From: Ligilactobacillus murinus DSM 20452 = NBRC 14221
GTDB lineage: Bacteria; Bacillota; Bacilli; Lactobacillales; Lactobacillaceae
Length of the DNA: 64,000 nucleotides
Assembly: GCF_001591685.1 (NCBI RefSeq)
Contig: NZ_BCVJ01000002.1
Span: 1-64,000 of the forward strand
Reading direction: 5' to 3'
The notes under the pieces were generated by a model that had not been told where the DNA came from, ran no database searches, and saw nothing but the letters and a program-made list of their open reading frames with translations. Below are positions 35,071 through 44,078 of the stretch, piece by piece; the stretch's first letter is position 1; the number at the start of each line of letters is the position of its first letter. The translations under genes and the position numbers were made by a program.

Positions 35071-35460
35071 GTGTAGTCTTCTGGTAATCGCGGTCTATTA
35101 TATATAGGCTGAGGAAAGTCCAAGCTTGCACAGGCTGCGATGCCTGTAGTGATCGTGCTTGCTGAAAAAATAAGGCAAGGTACCATTTTTTATGGTAACG
35201 GCAGATAAAAGGGCTAAAGTCATTTGACCATGTCCGAGTAGTCTTGAAAAGTGCCACAGTGACGAAGCAATAGTGGAAACATTATTGGTGGAACGAGGTA
35301 AACCCCGCGAGCAGGTAACCCAAACTTTGGTAGGGGCGCTTCATGACGGAAATGAACTAATCATGGGGGCGAGTTATTTAACTCGGAGATAGATGATTAC
35401 CACCGATTTTAGCTCCTGGGCTAAATGACGTACAGAACGTGGCTTATAGAGGACTACATA
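35071..35460 (+). ncRNA. rnpB: RNase P RNA, Bacillus type (class B)
   Basis: The catalytic RNA of RNase P. Conserved regions are CTGAGGAAAGTCC (35110-35122), GTGCCACAGTGACGAAG near 35250, the GTAAACCCC-GAGC stretch near 35300, GATAGATGATTACC near 35390 and ACAGAACGTGGCTTATAG near 35432. The ends pair as TGTAGTCTTCT with AGAGGACTACA (P1), which fixes the boundaries. Position between gpsB and rlmL is as in Bacillus. Confidence 0.96.
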
Positions 35461-35470
35461 TTCAGGAAAT

Positions 35471-35508
35471 GACTAGGGCGGAAGGAAACTTTTGTCCTAG
35501 TTTTTTTA
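35471..35508 (+). terminator. Intrinsic terminator of rnpB
   Basis: ACTAGG-GC and GTCCTAGT pair around a purine-rich loop, then TTTTTTT; it begins about ten bases after the RNase P RNA. Confidence 0.85.
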
Positions 35509-35557
35509 ATGTGAAAATCAAGTTATTAAAGCTATGCGAATACAGAAAGGAAGTATT

Positions 35558-36694
35558 ATGAAAAAATACAACTTACTAGCAACCTGTGCTGCTGGGATCG
35601 AAGCAATTACAGGAAATGAATTAAAGCATCTAGGCTATCAAGTGGCTGTTGAAAATGGACGCGTTCGCTATCAAGGAACGGCAGAAGATATTATCAATAC
35701 CAATCTCTGGTTACGCACGGCCGACCGGGTCAAGATCATCATTGGCGAATTTAAAGCAACGACTTTTGATGAACTTTTTGAAAAAACAAAGGCTTTGCCT
35801 TGGGATGAATATTTACCGTTAGATGCTAATTTTCCAGTTGCGGGAAAATCTCAAAAATCTAAATTGCACAACGTTCCTAGTGTACAAGCGATCGTAAAAA
35901 AAGCGATCGTTGAAAAACTTTCAGCGGTATATCATCGCCGGTCATTTTTACCAGAAACAGGGGCTAAATATCCTTTGGAAGTAGCATTGAATAAAGATAA
36001 AGTCCTATTGACGTTAGATACGACTGGGAGCAGTTTATTCAAACGGGGCTATCGTGTTGGTAAAGGGGGCGCTCCATTGAAAGAAAATATGGCAGCAGCG
36101 CTTGTTTTACTAGCACATTGGTATCCAGAAAAGCCCTTTGTCGATCCAGTATGTGGTTCAGGGACTTTGCCGATCGAAGCGGCAATGATCGGGCATAATA
36201 TCGCACCAGGCTTCAATCGTGATTTTGTTTGTGAAACATGGGACTGGATGCCGGCTGGTTTGAGTGAAGAATTACGGGTTAAAGCTGAACAAGCAGCCAA
36301 TTATGATATTGAACTTGATATCTGTGGCTATGATATTGATGGTAAGATGATCGAGATCGCTAAAAAAAATGCAATGGAGGCTGGATTATCGCATAGTATT
36401 AAGTTCAAACAACTAGCTGTCAAAGATTTTAAGACGGATAAAGAATACGGCGTGATCGTGGCTAACCCGCCATATGGTGAACGTTTAAGCGATGAGGCTG
36501 GCGTGCATAAGCTCTATCAAGAAATGGGGGACCTTTACCGTCCATTAACGACTTGGAGCAAATATATCTTGACTAGTGACTTAGCTTTTGAACAATATTA
36601 CGGACAAAAGGCGACTAAACGACGTAAGCTCTATAATGGTACTTTAAGAACTGATCTATTCCAATATTGGGGGCAAAAAAAGCCTCGCAATTAG
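35558..36694 (+). CDS. THUMP-domain rRNA methyltransferase (RlmL/YpsC-like)
   Basis: A 378-residue class I SAM-dependent methylase: THUMP-type RNA-binding N-terminal region (LATCAAGIEAITGNELKHLGY), SAM motif FVDPVCGSGTLPIEAAMI (about residues 198-215) and catalytic VANPPYGERL near 302-311. This is the YpsC group, probably an m2G methylase of 23S rRNA. ATG 35558 has AGAAAGGAAG upstream and matches the conserved MKKYNLLATC start. Its stop overlaps that of the convergent RNase H-like gene. Confidence 0.9.
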   Translation: MKKYNLLATCAAGIEAITGNELKHLGYQVAVENGRVRYQGTAEDIINTNLWLRTADRVKIIIGEFKATTFDELFEKTKALPWDEYLPLDANFPVAGKSQKSKLHNVPSVQAIVKKAIVEKLSAVYHRRSFLPETGAKYPLEVALNKDKVLLTLDTTGSSLFKRGYRVGKGGAPLKENMAAALVLLAHWYPEKPFVDPVCGSGTLPIEAAMIGHNIAPGFNRDFVCETWDWMPAGLSEELRVKAEQAANYDIELDICGYDIDGKMIEIAKKNAMEAGLSHSIKFKQLAVKDFKTDKEYGVIVANPPYGERLSDEAGVHKLYQEMGDLYRPLTTWSKYILTSDLAFEQYYGQKATKRRKLYNGTLRTDLFQYWGQKKPRN

Positions 36695-36702
36695 GCTTTT
36701 AA
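36676..36702. terminator. Bidirectional terminator overlapping two stop codons
   Basis: AAAAGCCT-CGCAATT-AGGCTTTT: the stem contains the last codons of both convergent genes and the loop holds both stop codons. On the minus strand it is followed by a run of seven T, on the plus strand by TTTTAAA. Confidence 0.7.
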
Positions 36703-37068
36703 AGCTTGTAAAGCAAGGTTATGAGCGCCAGTGTTTTGTTTATCAGGGATCCATTGATCGATGACCAACGGAAATTTTTCGTGTAGCGTGAGTAGTTTGG
36801 CCAACTCAGGTGCAAATGACTTACTATAGCGCTTATCTAAGCTATCGATCACGATCTTACTATCAGAATGAAAGAAAACATTTTGGGCATTTGGAAAGTT
36901 TCGAGACAAATATTCAAAACCTAAGATAGCAGCTTCAAATTCAGCTTGATGATTATTTGAGGCTGTTATTTTTTGTTTAAATTGGTATTGTTTTTGATCA
37001 GCGATAACTAAGATCCCAGCCGCGCTATGGGTTTTGTTTGTTGCGGCATCGGTGTATAATTTTACCAT
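36691..37068 (-). CDS. RNase HI-like protein (EbsB/YpeP type)
   Basis: A 125-residue RNase H fold: first Asp in KLYTDAATNK, Glu in HQAEFEAAILG, Asp in FFHSDSKIVIDSL. The fourth carboxylate expected in the C-terminal 'ADxLA' is histidine (GAHNLALQAL), as in some short RNase H relatives, so activity is uncertain. It overlaps the rlmL-like gene tail to tail and is divergent from the EbsA-type gene; lactobacilli often have these RNase H-like and EbsA genes together. Confidence 0.8.
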   Translation of the reverse strand: MVKLYTDAATNKTHSAAGILVIADQKQYQFKQKITASNNHQAEFEAAILGFEYLSRNFPNAQNVFFHSDSKIVIDSLDKRYSKSFAPELAKLLTLHEKFPLVIDQWIPDKQNTGAHNLALQALKA

Positions 37069-37179
37069 GGACTGTGCTCTTTTCTTAATTAATTGTTAAA
37101 TTACCACTTCAATGAGCAAGTGGTTCTCTTCAAATTGTAAAATTAAAAGAAAAGTAGTGCAACGGAAAGGTGTTTTTTT

Positions 37180-37551
37180 GTGGAACAAAAATTTTATTGT
37201 CAACCTGATATTCCCAGTTCGATCACATGTTGGTCTTATACTTTTATGATCTTTTTATTGAGTTTGTTCTTATGGTTAGAGATCACAGTTTTTCAGATCT
37301 GGACTGCAATTGCTTTTGTATGCTTTGTGCTAGTCACTGCGATCCAATTATGGCGGCGCCAATTAGTTATTACAGACCGTGAAGTGAAATTCAAGCGCGT
37401 TTTATCTTTAAATGATAAAATCATCGCTCGTAGCGATATCAAAGAAGTCGTGGCTACGAAATACCAATTGAAGATCACTGACCAATATCGGACTTATTCA
37501 GTTTTAATGTTACCAAAAAGCAAAGAAAAATGCTTAAAAACGTTAAAATAG
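37180..37551 (+). CDS. EbsA family protein
   Basis: A 123-residue protein with two adjacent transmembrane helices (about residues 18-35 and 38-56) followed by a basic cytoplasmic domain (WRRQLVITDREVKFKRVLSLNDK). This layout fits the EbsA family first named in enterococci from the aggregation-substance binding locus; function is not settled. GTG start with GGAAAGGTG upstream. Confidence 0.7.
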   Translation: MEQKFYCQPDIPSSITCWSYTFMIFLLSLFLWLEITVFQIWTAIAFVCFVLVTAIQLWRRQLVITDREVKFKRVLSLNDKIIARSDIKEVVATKYQLKITDQYRTYSVLMLPKSKEKCLKTLK

Positions 37552-37675
37552 TTCGTTTTTAAATCGATTAAATTGTAGTTGTTAGCTTTTTTATAAAAAC
37601 TAATGACAAAACACGAAATATGTTTTATACTGGTCTTAAATTCATCAGGAATTAGCTATAAGATACAGGTAAAAA

Positions 37676-37728
37676 AAGAAAGGAAAAGCTATATCTATCA
37701 TTTTGGTGATATAGTCGTAAGCGTAAAC
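37676..37728 (+). promoter_or_regulatory. fhs leader: ribosome site separated from GTG by a hairpin
   Basis: AAAGAAAGGAAAAG (37676-37689) is followed by CTATATC (37690-37696), a short loop and GATATAG, a seven-base-pair hairpin, then about 14 bases to the fhs GTG. No ribosome site lies near the GTG. Folding the hairpin would bring AAAGGA within about 18 bases of the start. The same order (GAAAGGA, CTATAT, hairpin, TATAG, start) is present in the mvaD and pbp1A leaders. Confidence 0.45.
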
Positions 37729-39387
37729 GTGAAAGATATTGAAATTGCACAACAAAGTGAAATGTTACCGATCGTTCAGGTCGCTAAAAAAGCTGGTTTA
37801 AGTGAATCGGAGATCGAACAATACGGTCAATATAAAGCAAAGATCAAACTACCGTTGGCTGACCGCCCAAAAACTAAAGAAAAATTGATCTTAGTGACGG
37901 CTGTCAATCCAACGCCGGCTGGTGAAGGCAAGTCGACAGTTACTGTTGGTTTAGGCGATGCCTTGAGTTTAGCAGGTAAAAAAACTATGATCGCCTTGCG
38001 CGAACCATCCTTAGGTCCTGTAATGGGAATGAAAGGTGGCGCAACTGGCGGTGGCTATTCTCAAGTAGTCCCAATGGAAGACATCAACTTACATTTCACG
38101 GGTGATATGCATGCTTTGACAACTGCCAATAATACTTTAGCAGCCTTGATCGATAACCATATCTACCAAGGTAACAAGCTAGGTATCGACCAGCGCCGAG
38201 TGATCTGGAAACGCGTATTGGATATCAATGATCGCGCATTACGCCATGTGGTCATCGGGCTTGGTGGTGTAGTCCAAGGGATCCCACGTGAAGACGGTTT
38301 TGATATCACGGTGGCTTCAGAAATGATGGCGATCTTGTGTCTAGCAAAAGATATCGCTGATCTAAAGAAACGTTTAGGGCAGATCGTGATCGGTTATACT
38401 TATGCTAAAGAACCAGTGACAGTCGCTGACTTAGGCGTGACAGGTGCGATCGCCTTGTTGTTAAAGGATGCCTTGAAGCCAAATCTAGTTCAAACTTTAG
38501 CGCATACACCAGCGATCATTCATGGTGGACCATTTGCTAATATTGCCCATGGCTGTAACAGTGTGTTGGCAACTAAGACAGCTTTACAGTTGGCCGACTA
38601 TACGATCACTGAAGCTGGTTTTGGAGCTGATCTTGGAGCTGAAAAATTCTTAGACATCAAAGTACCTCAGTTAGGTAAAGCACCAAATACGATCGTGATC
38701 GTAGCCACAGTTCGTGCCTTGAAGATGAATGGTGGCGTGGCAAAAGATCAACTTGATCATGAAGATCTAGTGGCTTTAGAAAAAGGCTTTGCTAATTTGA
38801 AGCGTCATATTCAAAGTATGAAACAATATGATATTCCCGTAGTTGTTGCGATCAATAAGTTTACTGCTGATACTCTTGCTGAATTAAACATGTTAGTTGA
38901 ACTTTGTGCTAAAGAAGACACTACCGCTGTTGTTGCTGATGTGTGGGCTAAAGGTGGTGCAGGGGCTAAAGAATTAGCTCAAGCTGTGCTCGCTAGCTGT
39001 GATCAAGCTACTGCACCTAAACGCTTGTATGCGGCTGATGATAGTGTTGAAGATAAGATCAAACAGATCGTGACCAAGATCTATGGTGGTAAAGATGTTG
39101 AATTCAGTCCGAAAGCTTTACGCCAATTGAGTGAATTCAAAACTCTTGGTTGGGATAAATTACCTGTATGTATGGCTAAAACACAATATTCACTTTCGGA
39201 CGATCCTAAATTACTTGGAGCCCCAACTGATTTTATGATCCATGTTCGTGAATTTGTGCCTAAATTAGGGGCCGGCTTTATCGTAGCCTTGACCGGTAAT
39301 GTTTTGACAATGCCTGGTCTACCAAAGGTTCCAGCTGCGATGGGGATGGATCTAGCAGATGATGGTACGATCACAGGATTATACTAA
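37729..39387 (+). CDS. fhs: Formate-tetrahydrofolate ligase
   Basis: A 552-residue enzyme making 10-formyl-THF from formate, THF and ATP for purine and formyl-Met synthesis. [20 protein letters not shown] carries the ATP loop (about residues 60-79), [20 protein letters not shown] and [11 protein letters not shown]-type [18 protein letters not shown] follow. The start is set at GTG 37729 ([14 protein letters not shown]), matching other family members; the frame stays open upstream without homology. Confidence 0.95.
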   Translation: MKDIEIAQQSEMLPIVQVAKKAGLSESEIEQYGQYKAKIKLPLADRPKTKEKLILVTAVNPTPAGEGKSTVTVGLGDALSLAGKKTMIALREPSLGPVMGMKGGATGGGYSQVVPMEDINLHFTGDMHALTTANNTLAALIDNHIYQGNKLGIDQRRVIWKRVLDINDRALRHVVIGLGGVVQGIPREDGFDITVASEMMAILCLAKDIADLKKRLGQIVIGYTYAKEPVTVADLGVTGAIALLLKDALKPNLVQTLAHTPAIIHGGPFANIAHGCNSVLATKTALQLADYTITEAGFGADLGAEKFLDIKVPQLGKAPNTIVIVATVRALKMNGGVAKDQLDHEDLVALEKGFANLKRHIQSMKQYDIPVVVAINKFTADTLAELNMLVELCAKEDTTAVVADVWAKGGAGAKELAQAVLASCDQATAPKRLYAADDSVEDKIKQIVTKIYGGKDVEFSPKALRQLSEFKTLGWDKLPVCMAKTQYSLSDDPKLLGAPTDFMIHVREFVPKLGAGFIVALTGNVLTMPGLPKVPAAMGMDLADDGTITGLY

Positions 39388-39437
39388 AAACGTTTGCGAT
39401 CGTTTAAAAATCGTAGGCTGATAGGTCAGGTCGGCTT

Positions 39438-39468
39438 TAAAAGGCATCAGCAGTGGTGCCTTTTTTGT
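39438..39468 (+). terminator. Intrinsic terminator of fhs
   Basis: AAAAGGCA and TGCCTTTT around a 10-base loop, extended by TTTTTG. Confidence 0.85.
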
Positions 39469-39544
39469 TTGGATAATTGTCTAACAACGATTTTTACGTT
39501 AAGATTGAGATGAAAGATATTTAAGTCATTAGTTTAGAAGGGTT

Positions 39545-40003
39545 ATGGATCGGATGACGTTATATATTTGTTTAATGGTCGCGGTAGTTTTATCCGACCA
39601 GTTGTTGAAATTTTATATTCAGCAAAATGTTCCACTTAATGTTAGCTATGAAGTTATTCCAGGTGTCTTGTCGATCGGATACGTGCGAAATTTTGGAGCG
39701 GCTTGGAGCATGTGGTTAGGTCAAAGATGGTTACTAAGTATTATTTCACTTGTAGCTTTGGTGATTTTTGGCTATTATTTTAAGAAATTGTACCATAACT
39801 GGGGCTATGGACTAGGTTTTTCACTGTTGATCGGTGGAACACTCGGAAATTTACTTGATCGTCTTTTCTCTGGATATGTGGTCGATATGTTTGAATTGGA
39901 TTTTATTAATTTTCCAGTTTTCAACATTGCTGATTGCGCCTTGACTTTAGGTGTGATCGTAATTTTGATCACGATGCTAAAAGATGATGAAGGGATAATT
40001 TAA
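39545..40003 (+). CDS. lspA: Lipoprotein signal peptidase (SPase II)
   Basis: A 152-residue membrane aspartyl protease with four helices. NFGAAWSM (helix 2), GGTLGNLLDRLFSGYVVDMFE and FPVFNIADCALTLG hold the two catalytic Asp. It removes lipoprotein signal peptides. AGAAGGG precedes the ATG. It lies directly before rluD, the usual Firmicutes pair. Confidence 0.95.
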   Translation: MDRMTLYICLMVAVVLSDQLLKFYIQQNVPLNVSYEVIPGVLSIGYVRNFGAAWSMWLGQRWLLSIISLVALVIFGYYFKKLYHNWGYGLGFSLLIGGTLGNLLDRLFSGYVVDMFELDFINFPVFNIADCALTLGVIVILITMLKDDEGII

Positions 40004-40027
40004 TCTATAAAGAAGGATGATAATGAA

Positions 40028-40912
40028 TTGGTAGAAGCAACGATCACAACGCAAACGGGACGGTTAGATAAAGTTTTAACGATGATCTTTCCACAGTACT
40101 CGCGGTCCCAGATCCAACAATTATTGGAACAGGGCAATATTTTAGTCAATGAGACCCTACAAAAGGGTAAATACAAGGTCAAAGCGGGCGATAAGATCAG
40201 TTTGACCGAACCAGCGATCAAAGAGCTTGAAGTCGAACCTGAAAATATCGCTTTAGATATCGTTTATGAAGATGATGATGTGATCGTTATCAATAAACCA
40301 CAGGGAATGGTCGTTCATCCGGCACCAGGACATGAACACCATACGTTAGTCAATGCTTTGTTATATCATTGCCCGCTTTCAACGATCAATGGAACTTATC
40401 GCCCAGGGATCGTACATCGGATCGATAAAGATACTTCGGGGCTCTTAATGGTCGCTAAAAATGATCAGGCTCATCGCAGTTTGGCTAAGCAATTAAAAGA
40501 TAAAACTAATTTACGCGAATATGTCGCGCTTGTTCACGGACGGATCAAAGAAGATTCTGGGACGATCAAAGCTCCGCTCGCACGGAGCCCTAAGGATCGT
40601 AAAAAACAAGCTGTTGTTTCTGGTGGTCGGGATGCAGTGACGCATTTTAAAGTCTTGAAGCGTTATCAAGACTATACCTTAGTAAGTTGTCGCTTAGAGA
40701 CTGGTCGGACCCACCAAATACGTGTGCATATGAAATATATCGGTCATCCGCTAGTGGGTGATCCAATGTATGGACCCAAGAAAACTTTGAAGGGTAAGGG
40801 GCAGTTTTTGCACGCAGCTAAATTAGGTTTTACCCATCCCAAAACGGGTGAATTTTTGACTTTTGAAGCCCCACTGCCAGAAATTTTTGAAAAACAACTG
40901 CTAAGCGTTTAG
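40028..40912 (+). CDS. rluD: 23S rRNA pseudouridine synthase, RluD type
   Basis: A 294-residue enzyme: S4 RNA-binding domain (RLDKVLTMIFPQYSRSQIQQLLEQG) then the catalytic domain with GIVHRIDKDTSGLLMV (catalytic Asp) and LETGRTHQIRVHM. TTG start with AAGGATGATAA upstream. In many lactobacilli the pyr operon follows; here the conjugative element begins after its terminator. Confidence 0.93.
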   Translation: MVEATITTQTGRLDKVLTMIFPQYSRSQIQQLLEQGNILVNETLQKGKYKVKAGDKISLTEPAIKELEVEPENIALDIVYEDDDVIVINKPQGMVVHPAPGHEHHTLVNALLYHCPLSTINGTYRPGIVHRIDKDTSGLLMVAKNDQAHRSLAKQLKDKTNLREYVALVHGRIKEDSGTIKAPLARSPKDRKKQAVVSGGRDAVTHFKVLKRYQDYTLVSCRLETGRTHQIRVHMKYIGHPLVGDPMYGPKKTLKGKGQFLHAAKLGFTHPKTGEFLTFEAPLPEIFEKQLLSV

Positions 40913-40970
40913 TTTTCCTCGGTAGGTAAAAAACTCTCAATTAGCTACTAAAAATTAATGTAAAATATTT

Positions 40971-41012
40971 GACCTATATTAGAGATCAACTCTGGTGTAG
41001 GTCTATTTTTTA
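40971..41012 (+). terminator. Intrinsic terminator downstream of rluD
   Basis: GACCTA and TAGGTC enclose a second stem AGAG-ATCAA-CTCT, followed by TATTTTTT. It either ends rluD or belongs to the left edge of the mobile element. Confidence 0.75.
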
Positions 41013-41037
41013 TATTCTTTTTAGGTGGTGAGACCAG

Positions 41038-42534
41038 ATGGAAAACATGAGCGTGATATACAAAACGATCCTTGGTAGTGGATTACGGGAGTTCAAATAC
41101 TTGAACAGTCATCTTAAGCCGGTAGGACATAAAGAGGAAATGAAGGGATCCATTTTTGGTTTCAGAGAAAAGGAAGCACTAAAAGTAGGACGTGGGGTGA
41201 TCTTAACATCGATTGAGGCAATGAATGATAATACTGACAGTTTCACTCACTGGACACCTAATGTTTATCGTTATGGGAAAAAGAGAGAATTTGGTGGCAT
41301 TGTAGAGGGATACAGCGAGAAGAACCTGCGTCAAATTAACACTTTCGTGATCGATATTGACAGTAAGAGTGTGAACTGGTCTGAAATTTTGTTATTGGGG
41401 TTAGAGATGGGGTTTATGCCAACGATGATCCTCGAGACCCCTAAAGGATACCAAGTATATCATGTATTAAGTCGCCCGGCATTTGTCACGAGTAAGACTA
41501 ATTACAAAGTGATCGACGTGGCCAAAAAGATCTCCAGAAACTTGAAAGGGGCTTACGCAGCAAAATTTAACGTTGATATGGGGTGCAATGATTTTGGAAT
41601 TGCACGAGTTCCACGGAAAGACAACGTTTTATTCTTTGATCAAGATTATCGTTATTCATTTGGTGAGTGGTTAAATTGGTCATTAAAACAATCTGATTCA
41701 TTGCTAGAAGAAGCTAAAGAACCTAAGATGCGCCTGGTCAGAAAAAGTGATCAATCGCGTCAGATCGACGAACCGTGGTTCGATATGTTATTACATCGTG
41801 GTCAGATCCGTGGTCAAAAGGGAGTTTTAGGTCGCAATAATGCTGTTTTAACACTAGCACTTGCATTTTTTTCTTCAGGTAAAGCTAAAGAAAATTGCGA
41901 GTTCAATCTTCATCAGTTCAATGGTAGATTGAGTCAGCCTTTAAAAGACGTTGAGGTGCAACGAATAATAGACAGTGCGTACTCTGGTAAATACAGAGCA
42001 GCACAACGTGTGTATATAACACAGCTGATGCAGACGTGGGTAGATTCTTCACTAACAGAGGCTGAGTTATTTACTTCTAAAACAGGTTGGTATAAATTTG
42101 CCCGCCCAAGAGAAGAACGAACGAACAGTCACTTCAAGGAAAGAGAAGCTGATCTATTAGCTTATCTACGAAAAAAATGCACCGTCGATAAGCCTTATTT
42201 AACTTGCACATCAAAAGAAATGGCCGAAAACTTAGGAATGAGTCTATCGACGTTCAAGGTGATCAAAAAACGTCTAATGAGATCAAATAAAATCAAAGCA
42301 ACAACAACTCTAGGACGAAATGGAAGAACAACGTTGGTATTGCTCGCATTATTTGTTGTGGGTGTCATAAGTAAAAATAAAGCCCGTAAACATTTTTTTA
42401 TCGATCATGTAGCGAAGCTACTCGAGGTCAATTGTACGGAGCTAGAACGTACTGTAACGCTATTTACATACAACGAATCTGATGTTCAAGAGCAGGGAGA
42501 GCAATTGAATTTTCTTGGTGTGAATACGTCATGA
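41038..42534 (+). CDS. Primase-type replication protein (AEP-like with PriCT)
   Basis: A 498-residue protein. The N-terminal half resembles the archaeo-eukaryotic primase fold of plasmid replication proteins: INTFVIDIDSK (DxD, about residues 99-110), GYQVYHVLSRP (xH motif) and FNVDMGCNDFGIARVPRKDN. GRNNAVLTLALAFFSSGK to QRIIDSAYSGKYRAA is a PriCT-type helical domain, and TSKEMAENLGMSLSTFKVIKK is a C-terminal HTH. It probably initiates or primes replication of the element; the GTCA repeat array 1.3 kb downstream is a possible target. AGGTGGTGA precedes its ATG. Confidence 0.75.
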   Translation: MENMSVIYKTILGSGLREFKYLNSHLKPVGHKEEMKGSIFGFREKEALKVGRGVILTSIEAMNDNTDSFTHWTPNVYRYGKKREFGGIVEGYSEKNLRQINTFVIDIDSKSVNWSEILLLGLEMGFMPTMILETPKGYQVYHVLSRPAFVTSKTNYKVIDVAKKISRNLKGAYAAKFNVDMGCNDFGIARVPRKDNVLFFDQDYRYSFGEWLNWSLKQSDSLLEEAKEPKMRLVRKSDQSRQIDEPWFDMLLHRGQIRGQKGVLGRNNAVLTLALAFFSSGKAKENCEFNLHQFNGRLSQPLKDVEVQRIIDSAYSGKYRAAQRVYITQLMQTWVDSSLTEAELFTSKTGWYKFARPREERTNSHFKEREADLLAYLRKKCTVDKPYLTCTSKEMAENLGMSLSTFKVIKKRLMRSNKIKATTTLGRNGRTTLVLLALFVVGVISKNKARKHFFIDHVAKLLEVNCTELERTVTLFTYNESDVQEQGEQLNFLGVNTS

Positions 42535-42625
42535 TAAAAGGGCCAAACTGCCATATACATATATCTATGATAGTGTGGCTGACCAAAGCACAGTGTAAAT
42601 ATATTCAAGAGTGAGGTATCAGATT

Positions 42626-42796
42626 ATGTATCAAATCTTTTCTTATAGCTTACAAGATTATTTAGTGTACCATGGTAAGCCTCTGTTTTTTAGAACTGAG
42701 GGGGCAGCACATAGATTCTTACATGAGTGGCAAATCAGTGGTGATCCTAGGGAAATTGCACCATGTATTGTGGTAAAGAGAGGGTGTAGAGTTTGA
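42626..42796 (+). CDS. Small hypothetical protein of the element
   Basis: A 56-residue protein (MYQIFSYSLQDYLVYHGKPL...) with no recognised family. GAGTGAGGT precedes ATG 42626, and its stop overlaps the TTG start of the next gene, supporting translation. Two late cysteines (ACPI-like APCIVVKRGC) have no clear meaning. Confidence 0.55.
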   Translation: MYQIFSYSLQDYLVYHGKPLFFRTEGAAHRFLHEWQISGDPREIAPCIVVKRGCRV

Positions 42797-43023
42797 AAAA
42801 TAAAAATCCTTTTGATCTTTCTAGCGATATGCTAAGAAATTTGGGTGAAGAATTAAATAAATTATTAACTTCGTCACAGGCAGGGATTATGTTTATGATC
42901 ATTTGTATCTTTACGCAGTTAATGTTAAGTCTAATTAGTGCTAAGCAGCTTATAGATACAGATTTAGCTTTTTGGGTTTTATGGAGTGTATGTCTTATTG
43001 CTTTGTTGTTATGGAGTTTCTAG
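42793..43023 (+). CDS. Small two-helix membrane protein
   Basis: A 76-residue protein with two hydrophobic segments (about residues 31-49 and 58-75) and a polar N-terminus. TTG start overlapping the previous stop by four bases. Unknown function; translational coupling ties it to the 42626 gene. Confidence 0.55.
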   Translation: MKNKNPFDLSSDMLRNLGEELNKLLTSSQAGIMFMIICIFTQLMLSLISAKQLIDTDLAFWVLWSVCLIALLLWSF

Positions 43024-43060
43024 AGGTAAGCAAAAAACTTAATTGTAAGGGAGTGAGCTA

Positions 43061-43792
43061 ATGGGTAGTGAAGTAGATTACAAGATCGTACAGGGACACT
43101 ATCTTCTTGGAGGTGGTCAAGAGGCAAACAAGTATGAGTTTAAGATATATCGGGGTCACCCAGATTTTGAGAAAATCACGGTCGACAGTGTGTGTTGGAC
43201 ATTTTATCAGGCTGAAGATATTTTGACACCTATACCAGCAATTATAAGGGTTCAAGGTGTGTTTTCAGAAAGAAATATTGTCAGAGTGAAATTAGCCAAA
43301 GAACAGCAAAGAGGGTATCCAATCTTACCAATAGTGAAAGTGATCGATGATTTTGATTTTGAATTATTGGAGTACATGTTTGCGGTGCACAATCGTTTTC
43401 AGAGCGATCTGAGTAGATTGGGGTATGATGGTGCAGCAAAGGATTTAGATCCACGAAACTTGAAAAGAGCTAGGATACAACGTGAAATTCACAGGCTCAG
43501 TCATGATGGTAAGGGAACGAGAACAATTGCAGAGATTATGGGTATATCAAGAAATACCGTGAAAAAGTACTTACAATTGACTACTAAGGAATTTTTATCC
43601 GAGACAAATAATCCTTTGCGAGAATATCAAAGAGATATTCTAGAGCACCTATATGCTGATCACCGTGTATCGATTAGGCATATATACAATGAACTACAAG
43701 AAAAATACGACAATAATATCAAAGTAGGCTATAGGCAATTCGCACGATATGTTAAAAATTTACGTGAAAAACATAAAATTGAAAGGAATTGA
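43061..43792 (+). CDS. HTH-domain protein of the element
   Basis: A 243-residue protein. The N-terminal 130 residues are of unknown fold; residues 150-175 contain GTRTIAEIMGISRNTVKKYLQ, a helix-turn-helix like that of IS21 IstA and phage-type regulators, followed by another helical segment (VSIRHIYNELQEKY). It lacks the DDE catalytic core, so it is not a transposase. It stands 55 bases before the GTCA repeat array, making it the obvious candidate to bind it. Ribosome site TAAGGGAGTGA. Confidence 0.6.
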   Translation: MGSEVDYKIVQGHYLLGGGQEANKYEFKIYRGHPDFEKITVDSVCWTFYQAEDILTPIPAIIRVQGVFSERNIVRVKLAKEQQRGYPILPIVKVIDDFDFELLEYMFAVHNRFQSDLSRLGYDGAAKDLDPRNLKRARIQREIHRLSHDGKGTRTIAEIMGISRNTVKKYLQLTTKEFLSETNNPLREYQRDILEHLYADHRVSIRHIYNELQEKYDNNIKVGYRQFARYVKNLREKHKIERN

Positions 43793-43846
43793 GAAATAGA
43801 CTGTATCCATCGAAAAAAATTTATGGAGGGAAAAGATGATATAGGG

Positions 43847-44021
43847 GTGGGTCAAAAACATGTCACAAAAAGGGTCAAAAGTATGTCATTTTTGCAAATT
43901 TCAAATTTTTTATTGACAAATCTGAAATAGGTCGTTCCTTTTTCAGAGTGGGTCAAAAATATGTCACAAAAGGGGTCAAAAGTATGTCATTTTTGCAAAT
44001 TTTAAATTTTTTGTTGACAAA
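43847..44021 (+). repeat. GTCA direct-repeat array with TTGACA elements
   Basis: Two 74-bp direct repeats (43847-43920 and 43948-44021), 101 bp apart start to start, differ at only a few bases. Each holds GGGTCAAAA-N2-ATGTCA twice, so GTCA occurs at 43851, 43862, 43874, 43885 and at 43952, 43963, 43975, 43986: spacings 11, 12, 11 in both. Each repeat ends in AAATTTTTT-TTGACA, like a -35 element or AT-rich melting region. This fits either iterons of an origin or an operator cluster controlling the genes from 44079. Confidence 0.85.
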
Positions 44022-44078
44022 CAGAAAAAAGTGTTTTTTGACACAGAAATAGAAAAATTTTAGGTAGGTAATTAAGGA

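Noticed and set aside
37603-37728. N-terminal extension of Fhs
   Set aside because: The 42 extra residues have no counterpart in the enzyme family, there is no ribosome site at 37603, and the region forms a leader hairpin.
41038-42534. Possible chromosomal DnaG or phage primase
   Set aside because: The DxD and PriCT layout is that of plasmid-type replication proteins, with no zinc-binding N-terminus and no Toprim domain.
43061-43792. IS21-type transposase (IstA)
   Set aside because: Only the HTH segment is similar. There is no DDE core, no IstB partner and no terminal inverted repeats.
43847-44021. CRISPR array
   Set aside because: Two long units only, no uniform spacers, and no cas genes; the internal GTCA phasing fits protein binding.
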